A stretch of DNA of 15,980 nucleotides. Origin: Clostridiales bacterium (GTDB lineage: Bacteria; Bacillota; Clostridia; Christensenellales; Aristaeellaceae). The stretch spans positions 1 to 15,980 of the forward strand of contig SFGO01000100.1 of NCBI GenBank assembly GCA_004556545.1, read 5' to 3'. Shown here one piece after another: positions 8,664-15,133 of the stretch. A program made the position numbers and the translations under genes. Below the pieces are notes generated by a model, which did no database searches, was not told the origin of the DNA, and worked only from the letters and a program-made list of their open reading frames with translations. Within the stretch, counting starts at the first letter, position 1, and every line of letters begins with the position of its first letter.

Positions 8664-8694
8664 TTTGTGACAAATTTCAATCTTTTTTGTCACA
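8664..8694. promoter_or_regulatory. Inverted/direct TTTGTSACA repeats upstream of the phn promoter, possible operator
   Basis: TTTGTGACAAA (8664-8674) is itself a near palindrome, and TTTGTCACA (8686-8694) repeats it in the opposite sense, so TGTGACAA and TTGTCACA form a perfect 8-bp inverted repeat. Placed 20-50 bases upstream of the -35, this could bind a regulator of phn or lie in the end of the cas transcript. No regulator gene is in the window. Confidence 0.4.
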
Positions 8695-8705
8695 GGGAAG
8701 GTGGA

Positions 8706-8739
8706 TTGCCGTCGGCGGCAAGCGGAAAACGGGTCGCTT
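8706..8739. other. Two small hairpins past the cas7 stop
   Basis: TTGCCG/CGGCAA with a 4-base loop (8706-8721) and AAGCG/CGCTT (8720-8739) lie between cas7 and the phn promoter. Neither has a T-run on the minus strand, so they are at best a weak end for the cas transcript. No better terminator separates the cas and phn operons. Confidence 0.35.
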
Positions 8740-8745
8740 GTCCTT

Positions 8746-9597
8746 TTATTCGCCCGCCAGTTCCTCGCAGGAAAGCCCTTCCAAAGGAAGCCACTCAATC
8801 TGGTAGTCGTCCACGGAGGAAGGCAGCTCAACAGATTCCTTCAGCGTCACCCGCAAAGACTGGTGAACGGTTTTGGAGGAATACTGGCCGTCCTTGCAGT
8901 TGTGCTCCCACCAGTACAGCCGGTGCACCGACATGGAGCCGTCGGGCCGGGCGGAGGAAACATCGTTTCGGAACAGCGTCAGCAGGCACTGCTTCAGCAC
9001 CTCGGCATCTTCCTCGGAGAAGCCCGTCTTTTCCGCCAGCTGCACGTTGATCGACCCCTTGAGCAAATACAGCCCGAAACGGATCATGTGCTTGAAGCCC
9101 ATCGTATCGGCGGAACGCTTGTCCCCGGATTCGCCGTTCACGCTCTTGGTGATCTGCCGGGTCAGCACGTCCACGGGCGACAGGCTGACAGCCTGATGGA
9201 TGGAGACGGGGCCGCGCACGCCCACGGATACGCCGTCGCCGTCCTTTTTATCGCCCTTGAAAGCGAACACCTGCCCAAAGGCACGGACATCCAGCCATTT
9301 CCGGCAGGCCGCTTCCGCGTATTCCTGCTTGCTTTTGAGACCCTTGAGGGCGGCGTTCGCGCGTTTGCTCAGACTGTCCATGCCGTCGTCGCAGCGATCC
9401 TCGGACTGAACAAAGATGGGATAGCCAAGATCCTGCATCCGATTGCGGATCTTCCGCTTGATGCACACGTCGCTGATTTCTCCGCGGCCGTTGAAATCCA
9501 CCCGCGGACGATTTCCGTTCAGCGGGTCGCCGTTGCAGTTCGCCATATCCACCGTAATCAGCGCGGCAAAATCGATCTTCCGTTCCAGCTTGCTCAT
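8746..9597 (-). CDS. cas7: Type I-C CRISPR Cascade backbone protein Cas7 (Csd2)
   Basis: The 283-residue protein would polymerise along the crRNA guide and form the backbone of the type I-C surveillance complex. The N-terminal RRM core begins KIDFAALITVDMANCNGDPLNGNRPRVD, the Csd2 signature (N-x-N/C-G-D-P...G-N-x-P-R-x-D), followed by SDVCIKRKIRNRM. The thumb region has KRSADTMGFKHMIRFGLYLLKGSINVQLA, and the C-terminus has the acidic LPSSVDDYQIEWL. The length matches the family. Its ATG overlaps the cas8c stop by 4 bases (ATGA), a coupled arrangement suited to a subunit made in many copies. It is the last cas gene; cas4, cas1 and cas2, which normally follow in this subtype, are missing. Confidence 0.96.
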   Translation of the reverse strand: MSKLERKIDFAALITVDMANCNGDPLNGNRPRVDFNGRGEISDVCIKRKIRNRMQDLGYPIFVQSEDRCDDGMDSLSKRANAALKGLKSKQEYAEAACRKWLDVRAFGQVFAFKGDKKDGDGVSVGVRGPVSIHQAVSLSPVDVLTRQITKSVNGESGDKRSADTMGFKHMIRFGLYLLKGSINVQLAEKTGFSEEDAEVLKQCLLTLFRNDVSSARPDGSMSVHRLYWWEHNCKDGQYSSKTVHQSLRVTLKESVELPSSVDDYQIEWLPLEGLSCEELAGE

Positions 9598-11372
9598 GGT
9601 TCGTCATCCTCCGTTTCTTTTGGGGTTTGATTCTTTTTGGTGTACAGTGCCGAACGCTGCAGATAATAGCCCAACAGGTAGGTATCCTTCAGGGGACGGT
9701 TCCATTCGCTGTCCGGCGTGGCGTAGATCATGGCGAGGATCTGGCCGATCAGATCCTTATAATATTTCCGAAGGCCGGGCTTCAAACGCGCAAAGTAGGG
9801 ATTCAGCTGGCCTTCAATGAGCTTTGCCGCATGCAGCGGGCGCTCGTTGAACACGCTTTGCAGGCGGATGGCGTTTGGCTCCCGGTCTTCCTCGGGGCCA
9901 TAGGTGGTGCGTTCCACATGCTCCATGACCGCCAGCAGCCGTCCGAACTGATAGCTGCGGTCGTCCTTTCTTTCTTCCAGTCCCATCGTCCATTCCTCCT
10001 TTTGGGCTCGGTCATTATGGAATTTGCGGATCACGGCGCAGGCCGTACACAAAACACGGATGCGGTTGCTCTGTTCCGAATAGCGCTGCAGGGTGGAGGC
10101 GTTGCGGAAAAGCTGCTTGACGATATCCTCGGGGATTGGGTTCCGATTCAGCATGCAGGTCAGCAGCCGCTGCGTCGTCTCGCCCAGCAGCTTCGGCGGC
10201 GCTTCGAGATATTTTTTGCGCTCCGTACCGAAAGCGCATTCCGCAATCTGCCGCAGGGGCGGCGCTTCGATGCCGAACTTTCCAAAAAACCAGCAGCAGC
10301 TTTGATACCAGTCTTCGACCCGGTCGTAGAAATCGCTGCCGGACAGCTCGCTGTAATAGGTCAGCGACAGCCGTCCGGTCGTTGCCGCGCTGAAGATCGC
10401 CGTGACGATTCCCGCTTCCCGGGGCAGCTCGTTCCGATAACCGGCAAGGGTGGTATGCAGCTCCTGATAGAAGTCAGTCGGGACTGTGAAAACGGGAGCG
10501 TTTTCCTTCTTTTTGCCGAAGGGATCCTGCGGACGGGACACTTTTTTCCCCTGCGGATTCCAGCATACAAAGGTACGATCCGCGATGGTTTCGCCCTGCG
10601 CCGCCGCCACCCATTGCAGGGCGCGGTGCGCCTTTTGGGAGGCTGCGGAAGAAATGGTACAGGCCTGCACCGCATCCTCAAAGCGGCCGCGGTAGGTAAA
10701 ATTGCTGGTATCGTTGGAAGAAATCAGCTTTGCGCCGTTGCAGGCCGCAATGATCCCCTTGTCATGGCTGAAGCACAGCGCGCCTTCCTCCCCCGAAATC
10801 ATGCAGAGGCCTTGGGGACTCTGGTTCTGAGAGGTCAGATAACGGCAGAAGGAGTCGATCAGCGCGTTGTTCCGCCATGCCTGCCGCCCATCGATCACCC
10901 AGCGGACAAGCCATTGGGGCGCATCCGTGTTCTGAATTTTCTTCCCGGAGCCATAGAGACCGGCGCTTTCAAGATCCTGCAGGATGGTTCCGCCCAGAAT
11001 ATACCGATGGACCGCCTGAAGATCAGGCTGCGGGTCGAAGGCGAGCCACTTCTCCAATTCCTTCAAATAGCGCTCGTGACGCTCGCCGTTCATGCCGGAC
11101 AGATATTGCAGCTGATCGCTGAAGGGGTGAGCCGTTGGCTGAGAGCCGGAGCGGGAAGCGGATCTTTCTGTGGCGGGGATCACCGTGCGGCTGTCCTCTT
11201 TGGTCACTGCCTGCGCGCCGAGAAATTTTCCTTTTTCGTCCAGCAGAATTTCCAGCTGTGCCTTTTGCAGGATGTGCCCCACCGGGCAAAGGGTGGCCCC
11301 GGCCTCGAAGACCTGTCCCGCTCTGGAAAGGTTCGCCTCGTAGGTTTCGCAGGCTTTTTGCATCAGTCCCAT
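9594..11372 (-). CDS. cas8c: Type I-C Cascade large subunit Cas8c (Csd1)
   Basis: The 592-residue large subunit recognises the PAM and helps open the target DNA and recruit Cas3. Supporting signs are the length, the order between cas5 and cas7, and Csd1-like blocks: LCPVGHILQKAQLEILLDEKGKFLGA near the N-terminus, TAHPFSDQLQYLSGMN, and the C-terminal TYLLGYYLQRSALYTKKN. Start: ATG at 11372, 8 bases after GGAGGG and overlapping the end of cas5 by 10 bases; an earlier in-frame start at 11399 lies deeper in cas5 and is less likely. In this subtype an internal start within cas8c commonly yields the small subunit Cas11c; I expect it here but did not identify the start with certainty. Confidence 0.95.
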   Translation of the reverse strand: MGLMQKACETYEANLSRAGQVFEAGATLCPVGHILQKAQLEILLDEKGKFLGAQAVTKEDSRTVIPATERSASRSGSQPTAHPFSDQLQYLSGMNGERHERYLKELEKWLAFDPQPDLQAVHRYILGGTILQDLESAGLYGSGKKIQNTDAPQWLVRWVIDGRQAWRNNALIDSFCRYLTSQNQSPQGLCMISGEEGALCFSHDKGIIAACNGAKLISSNDTSNFTYRGRFEDAVQACTISSAASQKAHRALQWVAAAQGETIADRTFVCWNPQGKKVSRPQDPFGKKKENAPVFTVPTDFYQELHTTLAGYRNELPREAGIVTAIFSAATTGRLSLTYYSELSGSDFYDRVEDWYQSCCWFFGKFGIEAPPLRQIAECAFGTERKKYLEAPPKLLGETTQRLLTCMLNRNPIPEDIVKQLFRNASTLQRYSEQSNRIRVLCTACAVIRKFHNDRAQKEEWTMGLEERKDDRSYQFGRLLAVMEHVERTTYGPEEDREPNAIRLQSVFNERPLHAAKLIEGQLNPYFARLKPGLRKYYKDLIGQILAMIYATPDSEWNRPLKDTYLLGYYLQRSALYTKKNQTPKETEDDEP

Positions 11373-12106
11373 TCTGCTTGCCCTCCCTGCGGGCTGCATT
11401 CCTCCAGCCCCGAAAAGTTGTTTTGCTCCCTGCTGAAGGAGCGCATGCCCATCGGGCGGACACGCTTATGGAACGGGCAATCCTCCGGACGGGGGAATTC
11501 GATCACGCCGTACCGCATGACGGGCCGCCAGAAGTTGACGGTCAGATAGCCGCGGGTCGCGTCATCATAGCTTTCGTCGGCATAGGTGATTCCGTGATAC
11601 ATCAATCCGAGGGCAAGCTCCGGCAGATCGTCAAACGCTCCCGCGCCTTCGCCGAAGGTACAGGGCTCCACATAGCCCTGACATTCCCGCGTTCCCAGAA
11701 AGATGTCCCGGCGGCCTCCCCGGCGGATCATTCGTTTGGCCATTTCATGATGCTTGTTTTCGTTACGGTCTCCGGCCAGCTCCGGCCGGTTCATGTTCCA
11801 TTCAAAATGCGCCTGCACCTGATAGCGGCACTGTTTCAGATAGGTGTAGTAGGACAGGTCGTTGCCGCCGGTATACTTAATAGGGCGAATGCCCTTGACC
11901 TCCATTTGGATGGGGTTCATCACCCGCACCCGGTCGATCACCCACAGCAGCGTTGGCTTCCAGTACACGCTTTCCAGAATCCCTTTGAGCGCTTCATAGG
12001 TCGGCACCTGATAGGAACACTTTTCCCCGCCGACGCGCAGGATCGGGTCGGAAAAAAGACCATAGTCGCCCGTGACCTCGAAGGTCACGATATTCGGATG
12101 TTCCAT
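11363..12106 (-). CDS. cas5c: Type I-C Cas5c (Cas5d), pre-crRNA-processing endoribonuclease
   Basis: The 247-residue protein processes the crRNA repeat and stays on the 5' handle; type I-C has no Cas6. The N-terminus TFEVTGDYGLFSDPILRVGGEKCSYQVPTYEALKGILES is diagnostic of Cas5d. The catalytic residues known from the Bacillus halodurans enzyme (Tyr, Lys, His near 46, 116, 117) have exact counterparts here: Y48 in ESVYWK and K118-H119 in NENKHHEMAK. The G-rich loop RRGGRRDIFLGTRECQGYVEP follows. It should therefore be an active nuclease, cutting just 3' of the repeat hairpin to leave an 11-nt handle. Start: ATG at 12106, behind AAGGAGG, 36 bases after the cas3 stop. Confidence 0.96.
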   Translation of the reverse strand: MEHPNIVTFEVTGDYGLFSDPILRVGGEKCSYQVPTYEALKGILESVYWKPTLLWVIDRVRVMNPIQMEVKGIRPIKYTGGNDLSYYTYLKQCRYQVQAHFEWNMNRPELAGDRNENKHHEMAKRMIRRGGRRDIFLGTRECQGYVEPCTFGEGAGAFDDLPELALGLMYHGITYADESYDDATRGYLTVNFWRPVMRYGVIEFPRPEDCPFHKRVRPMGMRSFSREQNNFSGLEECSPQGGQAEWD

Positions 12107-12142
12107 GTCTCCACCTCCTTGTCGTTTTTCTGATGAACGGGA

Positions 12143-14518
12143 TCAGGCTGAAAACACCAGCCCCTGATCCGGGTGATAGAACGCCGGGCGCACCGCCGGG
12201 AGATCCAGCTTTCCCGGCTGGAGCCATTCGAGCGCATCGGCCTTCTTCAGGGCTTCGAGCTGATGGGGATAAACAGAGACCATAAAGGGGCGGAGGCTGC
12301 GCACAATGCTTTCCGCCGAAAGCGCGCCCGCCGTCAGATCCATTTCGCGGAGCTGTGCCAGCAGTTCGGCCCCCTCGCCATAGGGGACGACCAGTTCGGT
12401 CGTTCCTTCCGGGAAAATATGGAAAGCGTCGCCCGCTTCCCGGAAGGCCTGATGCAGATAATAAGCCAGACCGTCCTTTTCTTTGCCGTGCGTATGGGTC
12501 GCCAGCAGATCCAGCATCTTTCTGCCGTGATGATCCAGCGGGCTGTCTGCGGCATCGTCTTTCAGGCCGTCCCAAAATAGCCGGTAATACTTCCGAAGAG
12601 CGGCGTCCGAATCCAGTCTTCCATTGAAATCGTTCGGGTCTTTTTGAAAGGAATTCAGCACGAAGGCGGCGGCATTTTGGCCCTGCCGAATTTCATTCAG
12701 GTCAGACAGATTTTCACCCCGCAGCCGAACCAGAAGCACCTGCCCAAGCTGGCCGCCGGCTTCGCTGTTGCGATTGCAGCGCCCGGCGATCTGAACGATT
12801 TCGTCCAGCCCGGTCAGGAAACGAATCACCCGCTGAAAACTGACGTCCACGCCGTATTCGATCACCTGTGTGGAGACGCAGATGATTTTCTCCCCGGGCC
12901 GAAGCGCCTTGATTTGTTCCAGCACCTGCTCCCGATGGTTCGCGCACATAGCGGCTGACAGATGAACGCAGGGCAGGCCCATTTCCCGCAGCATGCCAAA
13001 AAGCTCGGCGGCTTCGCGGCGGGTGTTGCAGCCCACCAGAAGCGTATCTACCTGCCATAGCTGTTCGCGGCACAGCTGAGCCGCCTCTGCCATGGTCAGC
13101 GGCGCATCCGGCGGAGGAAGAATCTCCGTTCGTCGGAATTTGGGAGCGTCTTCCGGCGCTATGACAGCCATTTCCTCTGCCGGCCGCAGCGGATGGCGCA
13201 GAGCCGTTTTCGCCGGGTCCGTTTCCGTCGGCTGCGTTGCCGAGCACAGCACAATCACTGCGTCGCATACGTCCGTCAAAAAGTTCAGCATGAGATGAAA
13301 GGGGGATAGCATGGAAATCGGAACGCTCTGCACTTCATCGATCACAATCACACTCTGGCACAGGGCCTGAAAGCGGCGGATACAGCTTGTTTTCCCGGAA
13401 AACAGCGTATCCAGGAACTGCACCAGCGTCGTACAGACGATGGGCGCATGCCAGCTTTCACACATCAGCTCCCGTTCGTCCAGCTCCTCCGAAGAGGAAG
13501 CGGGCGTTACCACATTGCTGTGATGTTCCAGCACCTCTACGGCGCTCCCCAGCGCGGTGCGGATCGCCTTTGCGTTCTGTTCGATAATGGCCAAGAGCGG
13601 CGTCACAAAGAAAATGCGTTTTTTCCCCTGATCCCGGCATTGCGCCAGCGCAAAGCGAAGGGCGGAGAGGGTCTTGCCCGCGCCTGTAGGCACGTTCAGA
13701 CGAAACCGTTTCCCGGGAAGCCGCCCGCGCTGAAAGCATTTTTCCGAAATCGTGCGTCTCGCCTCGGACAAGGCATTCGGGGGTATCTCTGCCAGATGGC
13801 GTTCCAGCGCTTGCAGGCAGGCGTCCCAGTCCGCCGCCTTCTCTGCCGGAGCTACTCTGCCGCTCATAAAGAGAGCCGTGTCCCGGCGGTCGCCCTCGAT
13901 GACCGCCGACAGCAGCAGTCTCGCCAATGCGCCGTAGGCGAAGTCGTGTTCTTCTCTTTCTGCTTCTTCGTCTTTCGCCTCCCCATCAGAAAATCGCTGA
14001 CCCACATCGCAAATTTCCTGCACGGCCCTCTGAAACATTTGATCGATCTCTGTTTCCGATAGATAATAGCGAAAAACGTTCTGCATGTGTTCCCGATACA
14101 GGCCGTCCTCGGAATGTCGCCGATGCTCGAAGCCGTTTGTACCGTCTTCCGCGCTGCAATCAAACAGACCATGATGGGCTCCAATGGCATAGGCGACCCA
14201 TTCCGCCGTCAGCGCTTCGATGCCGTCTGCGCCGCCGGGATGGTATTTTTCCAGCAGAAATCGAACGGGTGCAAAGGTATGCGGGACGCTTCCCCGGCGC
14301 ACCGGAAGTCCCTGTGCGCAAGCATCCAGATATTCCTGATAGGCCCGCGTCATTTTGCCATCGTGCAGTTTTCCGCAAAGCTCCGCCGTTTGCTTCAGCC
14401 CAACGCCTTCCAGCGCTTGCCCTGCATAGCAGGCGCAGGCGTCGCAATGTTCCTGCACAGTTTGGCAGATTCTTTTGCCGTCCGGGGAAATTCGAATATG
14501 CGCGTTGAATGCTGTCAT
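12143..14518 (-). CDS. cas3: Type I-C Cas3 helicase-nuclease
   Basis: The 791-residue effector degrades DNA bound by Cascade. The HD nuclease domain is N-terminal: H24, LHDGK (H52-D53), GSVPHTF (H80), GAHHG (H115-H116) and the Asp in IEGDRRDT. The SF2 helicase follows: Walker A VPTGAGKT (276-283), DEVQ in place of DEAD/DEVH (394-397), SATQP (426-430), EYGVDVSF and motif VI QIAGRCNR (576-583). All helicase motifs look intact. Oddity: the usual HDxGK signature reads HDGK, one residue short, though the metal-binding His-Asp is kept. Start: ATG at 14518, 7 bases after GGAGG; the earlier start at 14599 would include the -10 box of the promoter and is rejected. It is first in the operon. Confidence 0.95.
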   Translation of the reverse strand: MTAFNAHIRISPDGKRICQTVQEHCDACACYAGQALEGVGLKQTAELCGKLHDGKMTRAYQEYLDACAQGLPVRRGSVPHTFAPVRFLLEKYHPGGADGIEALTAEWVAYAIGAHHGLFDCSAEDGTNGFEHRRHSEDGLYREHMQNVFRYYLSETEIDQMFQRAVQEICDVGQRFSDGEAKDEEAEREEHDFAYGALARLLLSAVIEGDRRDTALFMSGRVAPAEKAADWDACLQALERHLAEIPPNALSEARRTISEKCFQRGRLPGKRFRLNVPTGAGKTLSALRFALAQCRDQGKKRIFFVTPLLAIIEQNAKAIRTALGSAVEVLEHHSNVVTPASSSEELDERELMCESWHAPIVCTTLVQFLDTLFSGKTSCIRRFQALCQSVIVIDEVQSVPISMLSPFHLMLNFLTDVCDAVIVLCSATQPTETDPAKTALRHPLRPAEEMAVIAPEDAPKFRRTEILPPPDAPLTMAEAAQLCREQLWQVDTLLVGCNTRREAAELFGMLREMGLPCVHLSAAMCANHREQVLEQIKALRPGEKIICVSTQVIEYGVDVSFQRVIRFLTGLDEIVQIAGRCNRNSEAGGQLGQVLLVRLRGENLSDLNEIRQGQNAAAFVLNSFQKDPNDFNGRLDSDAALRKYYRLFWDGLKDDAADSPLDHHGRKMLDLLATHTHGKEKDGLAYYLHQAFREAGDAFHIFPEGTTELVVPYGEGAELLAQLREMDLTAGALSAESIVRSLRPFMVSVYPHQLEALKKADALEWLQPGKLDLPAVRPAFYHPDQGLVFSA

Positions 14519-14570
14519 ACAGAATCCTCCATCGCTGGGTTGTGGGTTTTGTTGTTTGCTGATGATTGGG

Positions 14571-14599
14571 ATTATAGACCTGATTTTTCTTTTTGTCAA
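14571..14599 (-). promoter_or_regulatory. Consensus promoter of the cas operon
   Basis: On the minus strand TTGACA (14599-14594), a 17-base spacer and TATAAT (14576-14571) match the sigma-A consensus perfectly. Transcription should start near 14564 and give a leader of about 45 bases before cas3. A promoter this strong needs a brake; the guide-RNA target site described next overlaps its -35. Confidence 0.92.
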
Positions 14600-14625
14600 T
14601 ATATTATAACAAATATTAAAACGAA
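14588..14625 (-). promoter_or_regulatory. Predicted target of the crRNA-like guide, with TTC PAM, over the cas -35 box
   Basis: On the minus strand TTC (14625-14623), the canonical type I-C PAM, is followed directly by GTTTTAATATTTGTT (14622-14608). The guide at 14713-14727 reads GTTTTTATATTTGTT: 14 of 15 identical, with the mismatch at position 6, the base that Cascade flips out and does not read. After position 15 identity is scattered. The full protospacer would run to about 14588 and covers TTGACA (14599-14594). Bound Cascade should block RNA polymerase, while the poor PAM-distal pairing should avoid full R-loop formation and Cas3 cutting. Confidence 0.75.
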
Positions 14626-14628
14626 TTT

Positions 14629-14658
14629 TTGACTGAAAATAAGCGCTTGTGATAAAAT
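14629..14658 (+). promoter_or_regulatory. Promoter of the crRNA-like RNA gene
   Basis: On the plus strand TTGACT (14629-14634), an 18-base spacer and TAAAAT (14653-14658) place the start near 14665, the first base of the repeat. A perfect palindrome AAGCGCTT (14641-14648) lies in the spacer and could be an operator. The promoter is weaker than, and divergent from, the cas promoter, and the PAM of the target lies only 4 bases from its -35. Confidence 0.6.
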
Positions 14659-14664
14659 ATATAA

Positions 14665-14712
14665 GTCGTATGTTCTTCTACCACAGAAGAAAAACATTAC
14701 GTGGATTGAAAA
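14665..14712 (+). CRISPR. Single degenerate type I-C CRISPR repeat with extended hairpin
   Basis: It begins GTCG and ends CGTGGATTGAAAA, the two conserved ends of type I-C repeats (GTCGC...GCGTGGATTGAAAY), but is 48 bases instead of about 32. The middle folds into CGTA/TACG (14667-14670, 14698-14701), TGTT/AACA (14671-14674, 14693-14696) and CTTCT/AGAAG (14675-14679, 14685-14689) with loop ACCAC and small bulges. The stem base is where Cas5c is expected to cut. No second full repeat follows, so this is not an ordinary array. Confidence 0.75.
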
Positions 14713-14743
14713 GTTTTTATATTTGTTTTGGAACAGTCAAAGC

Positions 14744-14761
14744 GCACGTCTTCGGACGTGC
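14744..14761 (+). repeat. Second, strongly diverged repeat: UUCG-loop hairpin 3' of the guide
   Basis: GCACGTC (14744-14750), TTCG, GACGTGC (14755-14761) is a perfect 7-bp stem with the very stable UUCG tetraloop. It sits where the downstream repeat's hairpin (3' handle) should be and resembles the GC stem of normal type I-C repeats, but the ATTGAAA end is gone. It probably caps the guide RNA. Confidence 0.55.
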
Positions 14762-14780
14762 CGCAGGAGAATCCCAAAGG

Positions 14781-14830
14781 GCGCTGACTCAAAACGGCTA
14801 AAGAAAAGCCGGGAGAGGCAGCGTCTTTTC
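14781..14830 (+). terminator. Possible terminator of the crRNA-like RNA
   Basis: GCGCTG (14781-14786) pairs with CAGCGT (14819-14824, one G-T), enclosing a smaller CGGCT/AGCCG hairpin (14795-14799, 14807-14811). CTTTTC follows. The stem is interrupted and the T-run short, so this is moderate evidence only. Confidence 0.45.
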
Positions 14831-14873
14831 TATTTCCAAGCGCCTATTTTGGGTTTTAGGAGCAGACAAAAAT

Positions 14874-14917
14874 CCGGTCAAGCCTTATGCGCAAATAGGT
14901 TTGCGGCTTCCGACCGG
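14874..14917. other. Long interrupted stem-loop of unknown role
   Basis: CCGGTC (14874-14879) pairs with GACCGG (14912-14917), AAGC (14880-14883) with GCTT (14906-14909), and CGCAAA (14890-14895) with TTTGCG (14900-14905) around a TAGG loop. Sixteen pairs in 44 bases are more than expected by chance. It could be an RNA element, the end of a small mobile repeat, or protein-binding DNA. Confidence 0.5.
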
Positions 14918-14987
14918 ATGGGGTCAGCCAGCCATAGAGGCATCGTTCAAAGCCGCCTCCAGACGCTTCGTTTTCTTGATTTTCACG

Positions 14988-15017
14988 AAAAAAGACTTTT
15001 CGCATGATAGCGAAAAG
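14988..15017 (-). terminator. Terminator downstream of the acetyltransferase gene
   Basis: On the minus strand a perfect 8-bp stem CTTTTCGC/GCGAAAAG (15017-15010, 15003-14996) has a 6-base loop. It is followed by TCTTTTTT. It lies about 140 bases past the acetyltransferase stop and also shields the CRISPR control region from that transcript. Confidence 0.75.
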
Positions 15018-15061
15018 CCCTGCATATGAATTAGTTTGATAATAATGATACGGTTTCCAAA

Positions 15062-15133
15062 GGTTTCATTTGGTTTCACTCAAAAAATGAAACTATTAAG
15101 CCGGAAGTGAAACTCTCTTTTAGGACTGAAACT
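15062..15133. repeat. Cluster of GTTTCA / TGAAAC elements
   Basis: GGTTTCATT (15062-15070) and GGTTTCACT (15072-15080) are followed by the reverse-sense copies AATGAAACT (15086-15094), AGTGAAACT (15106-15114) and ACTGAAACT (15125-15133). The first two can pair with the next two. This looks like an array of binding sites or a decayed repeat; its role is unknown. Confidence 0.5.

Larger units (their letters stand above)
14665..14830 (+). ncRNA. Cas-regulating crRNA-like RNA (CreR-type mini-CRISPR)
   Basis: The proposed RNA has these parts in order: degenerate repeat 1 (14665-14712), guide (14713 to about 14741), degenerate repeat 2 as a UUCG-loop hairpin (14744-14761), and a possible terminator (about 14781-14830). 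Processing by Cas5c after G14701 would leave the 11-nt handle TGGATTGAAAA, as in normal type I-C crRNAs, with the guide's first base G14713. The guide matches the cas promoter next to a TTC PAM. Known family: CreR/CreA RNAs, single-spacer relatives of CRISPR that direct Cascade to a promoter by partial pairing and repress it. Role here (inferred): autorepression of cas3-cas5c-cas8c-cas7, with relief when Cascade is titrated or lost. The alternative, a relic repeat of a lost array, would not explain the PAM-registered match. Confidence 0.72.

Noticed and set aside
8701..8710. GTGGATTGCC after cas7, resembling the end of a type I-C repeat
   Set aside because: Only GTGGATTG matches, there is no repeat hairpin before it and no second copy; it is probably chance.
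9627..11549. 640-codon open frame on the plus strand opposite cas8c
   Set aside because: It is a shadow of a GC-rich gene on the other strand: no ribosome site, no recognisable domain, and the minus strand encodes a clear Cas8c.
14603..14608. A second TATAAT on the minus strand upstream of the main cas promoter
   Set aside because: No -35 element lies at a suitable distance, and the TTGACA-N17-TATAAT just downstream is perfect.
14723..15007. 94-codon plus-strand open frame starting inside the guide of the crRNA-like RNA
   Set aside because: No ribosome site, basic low-quality composition, and it runs through three hairpins; structure explains the region better.
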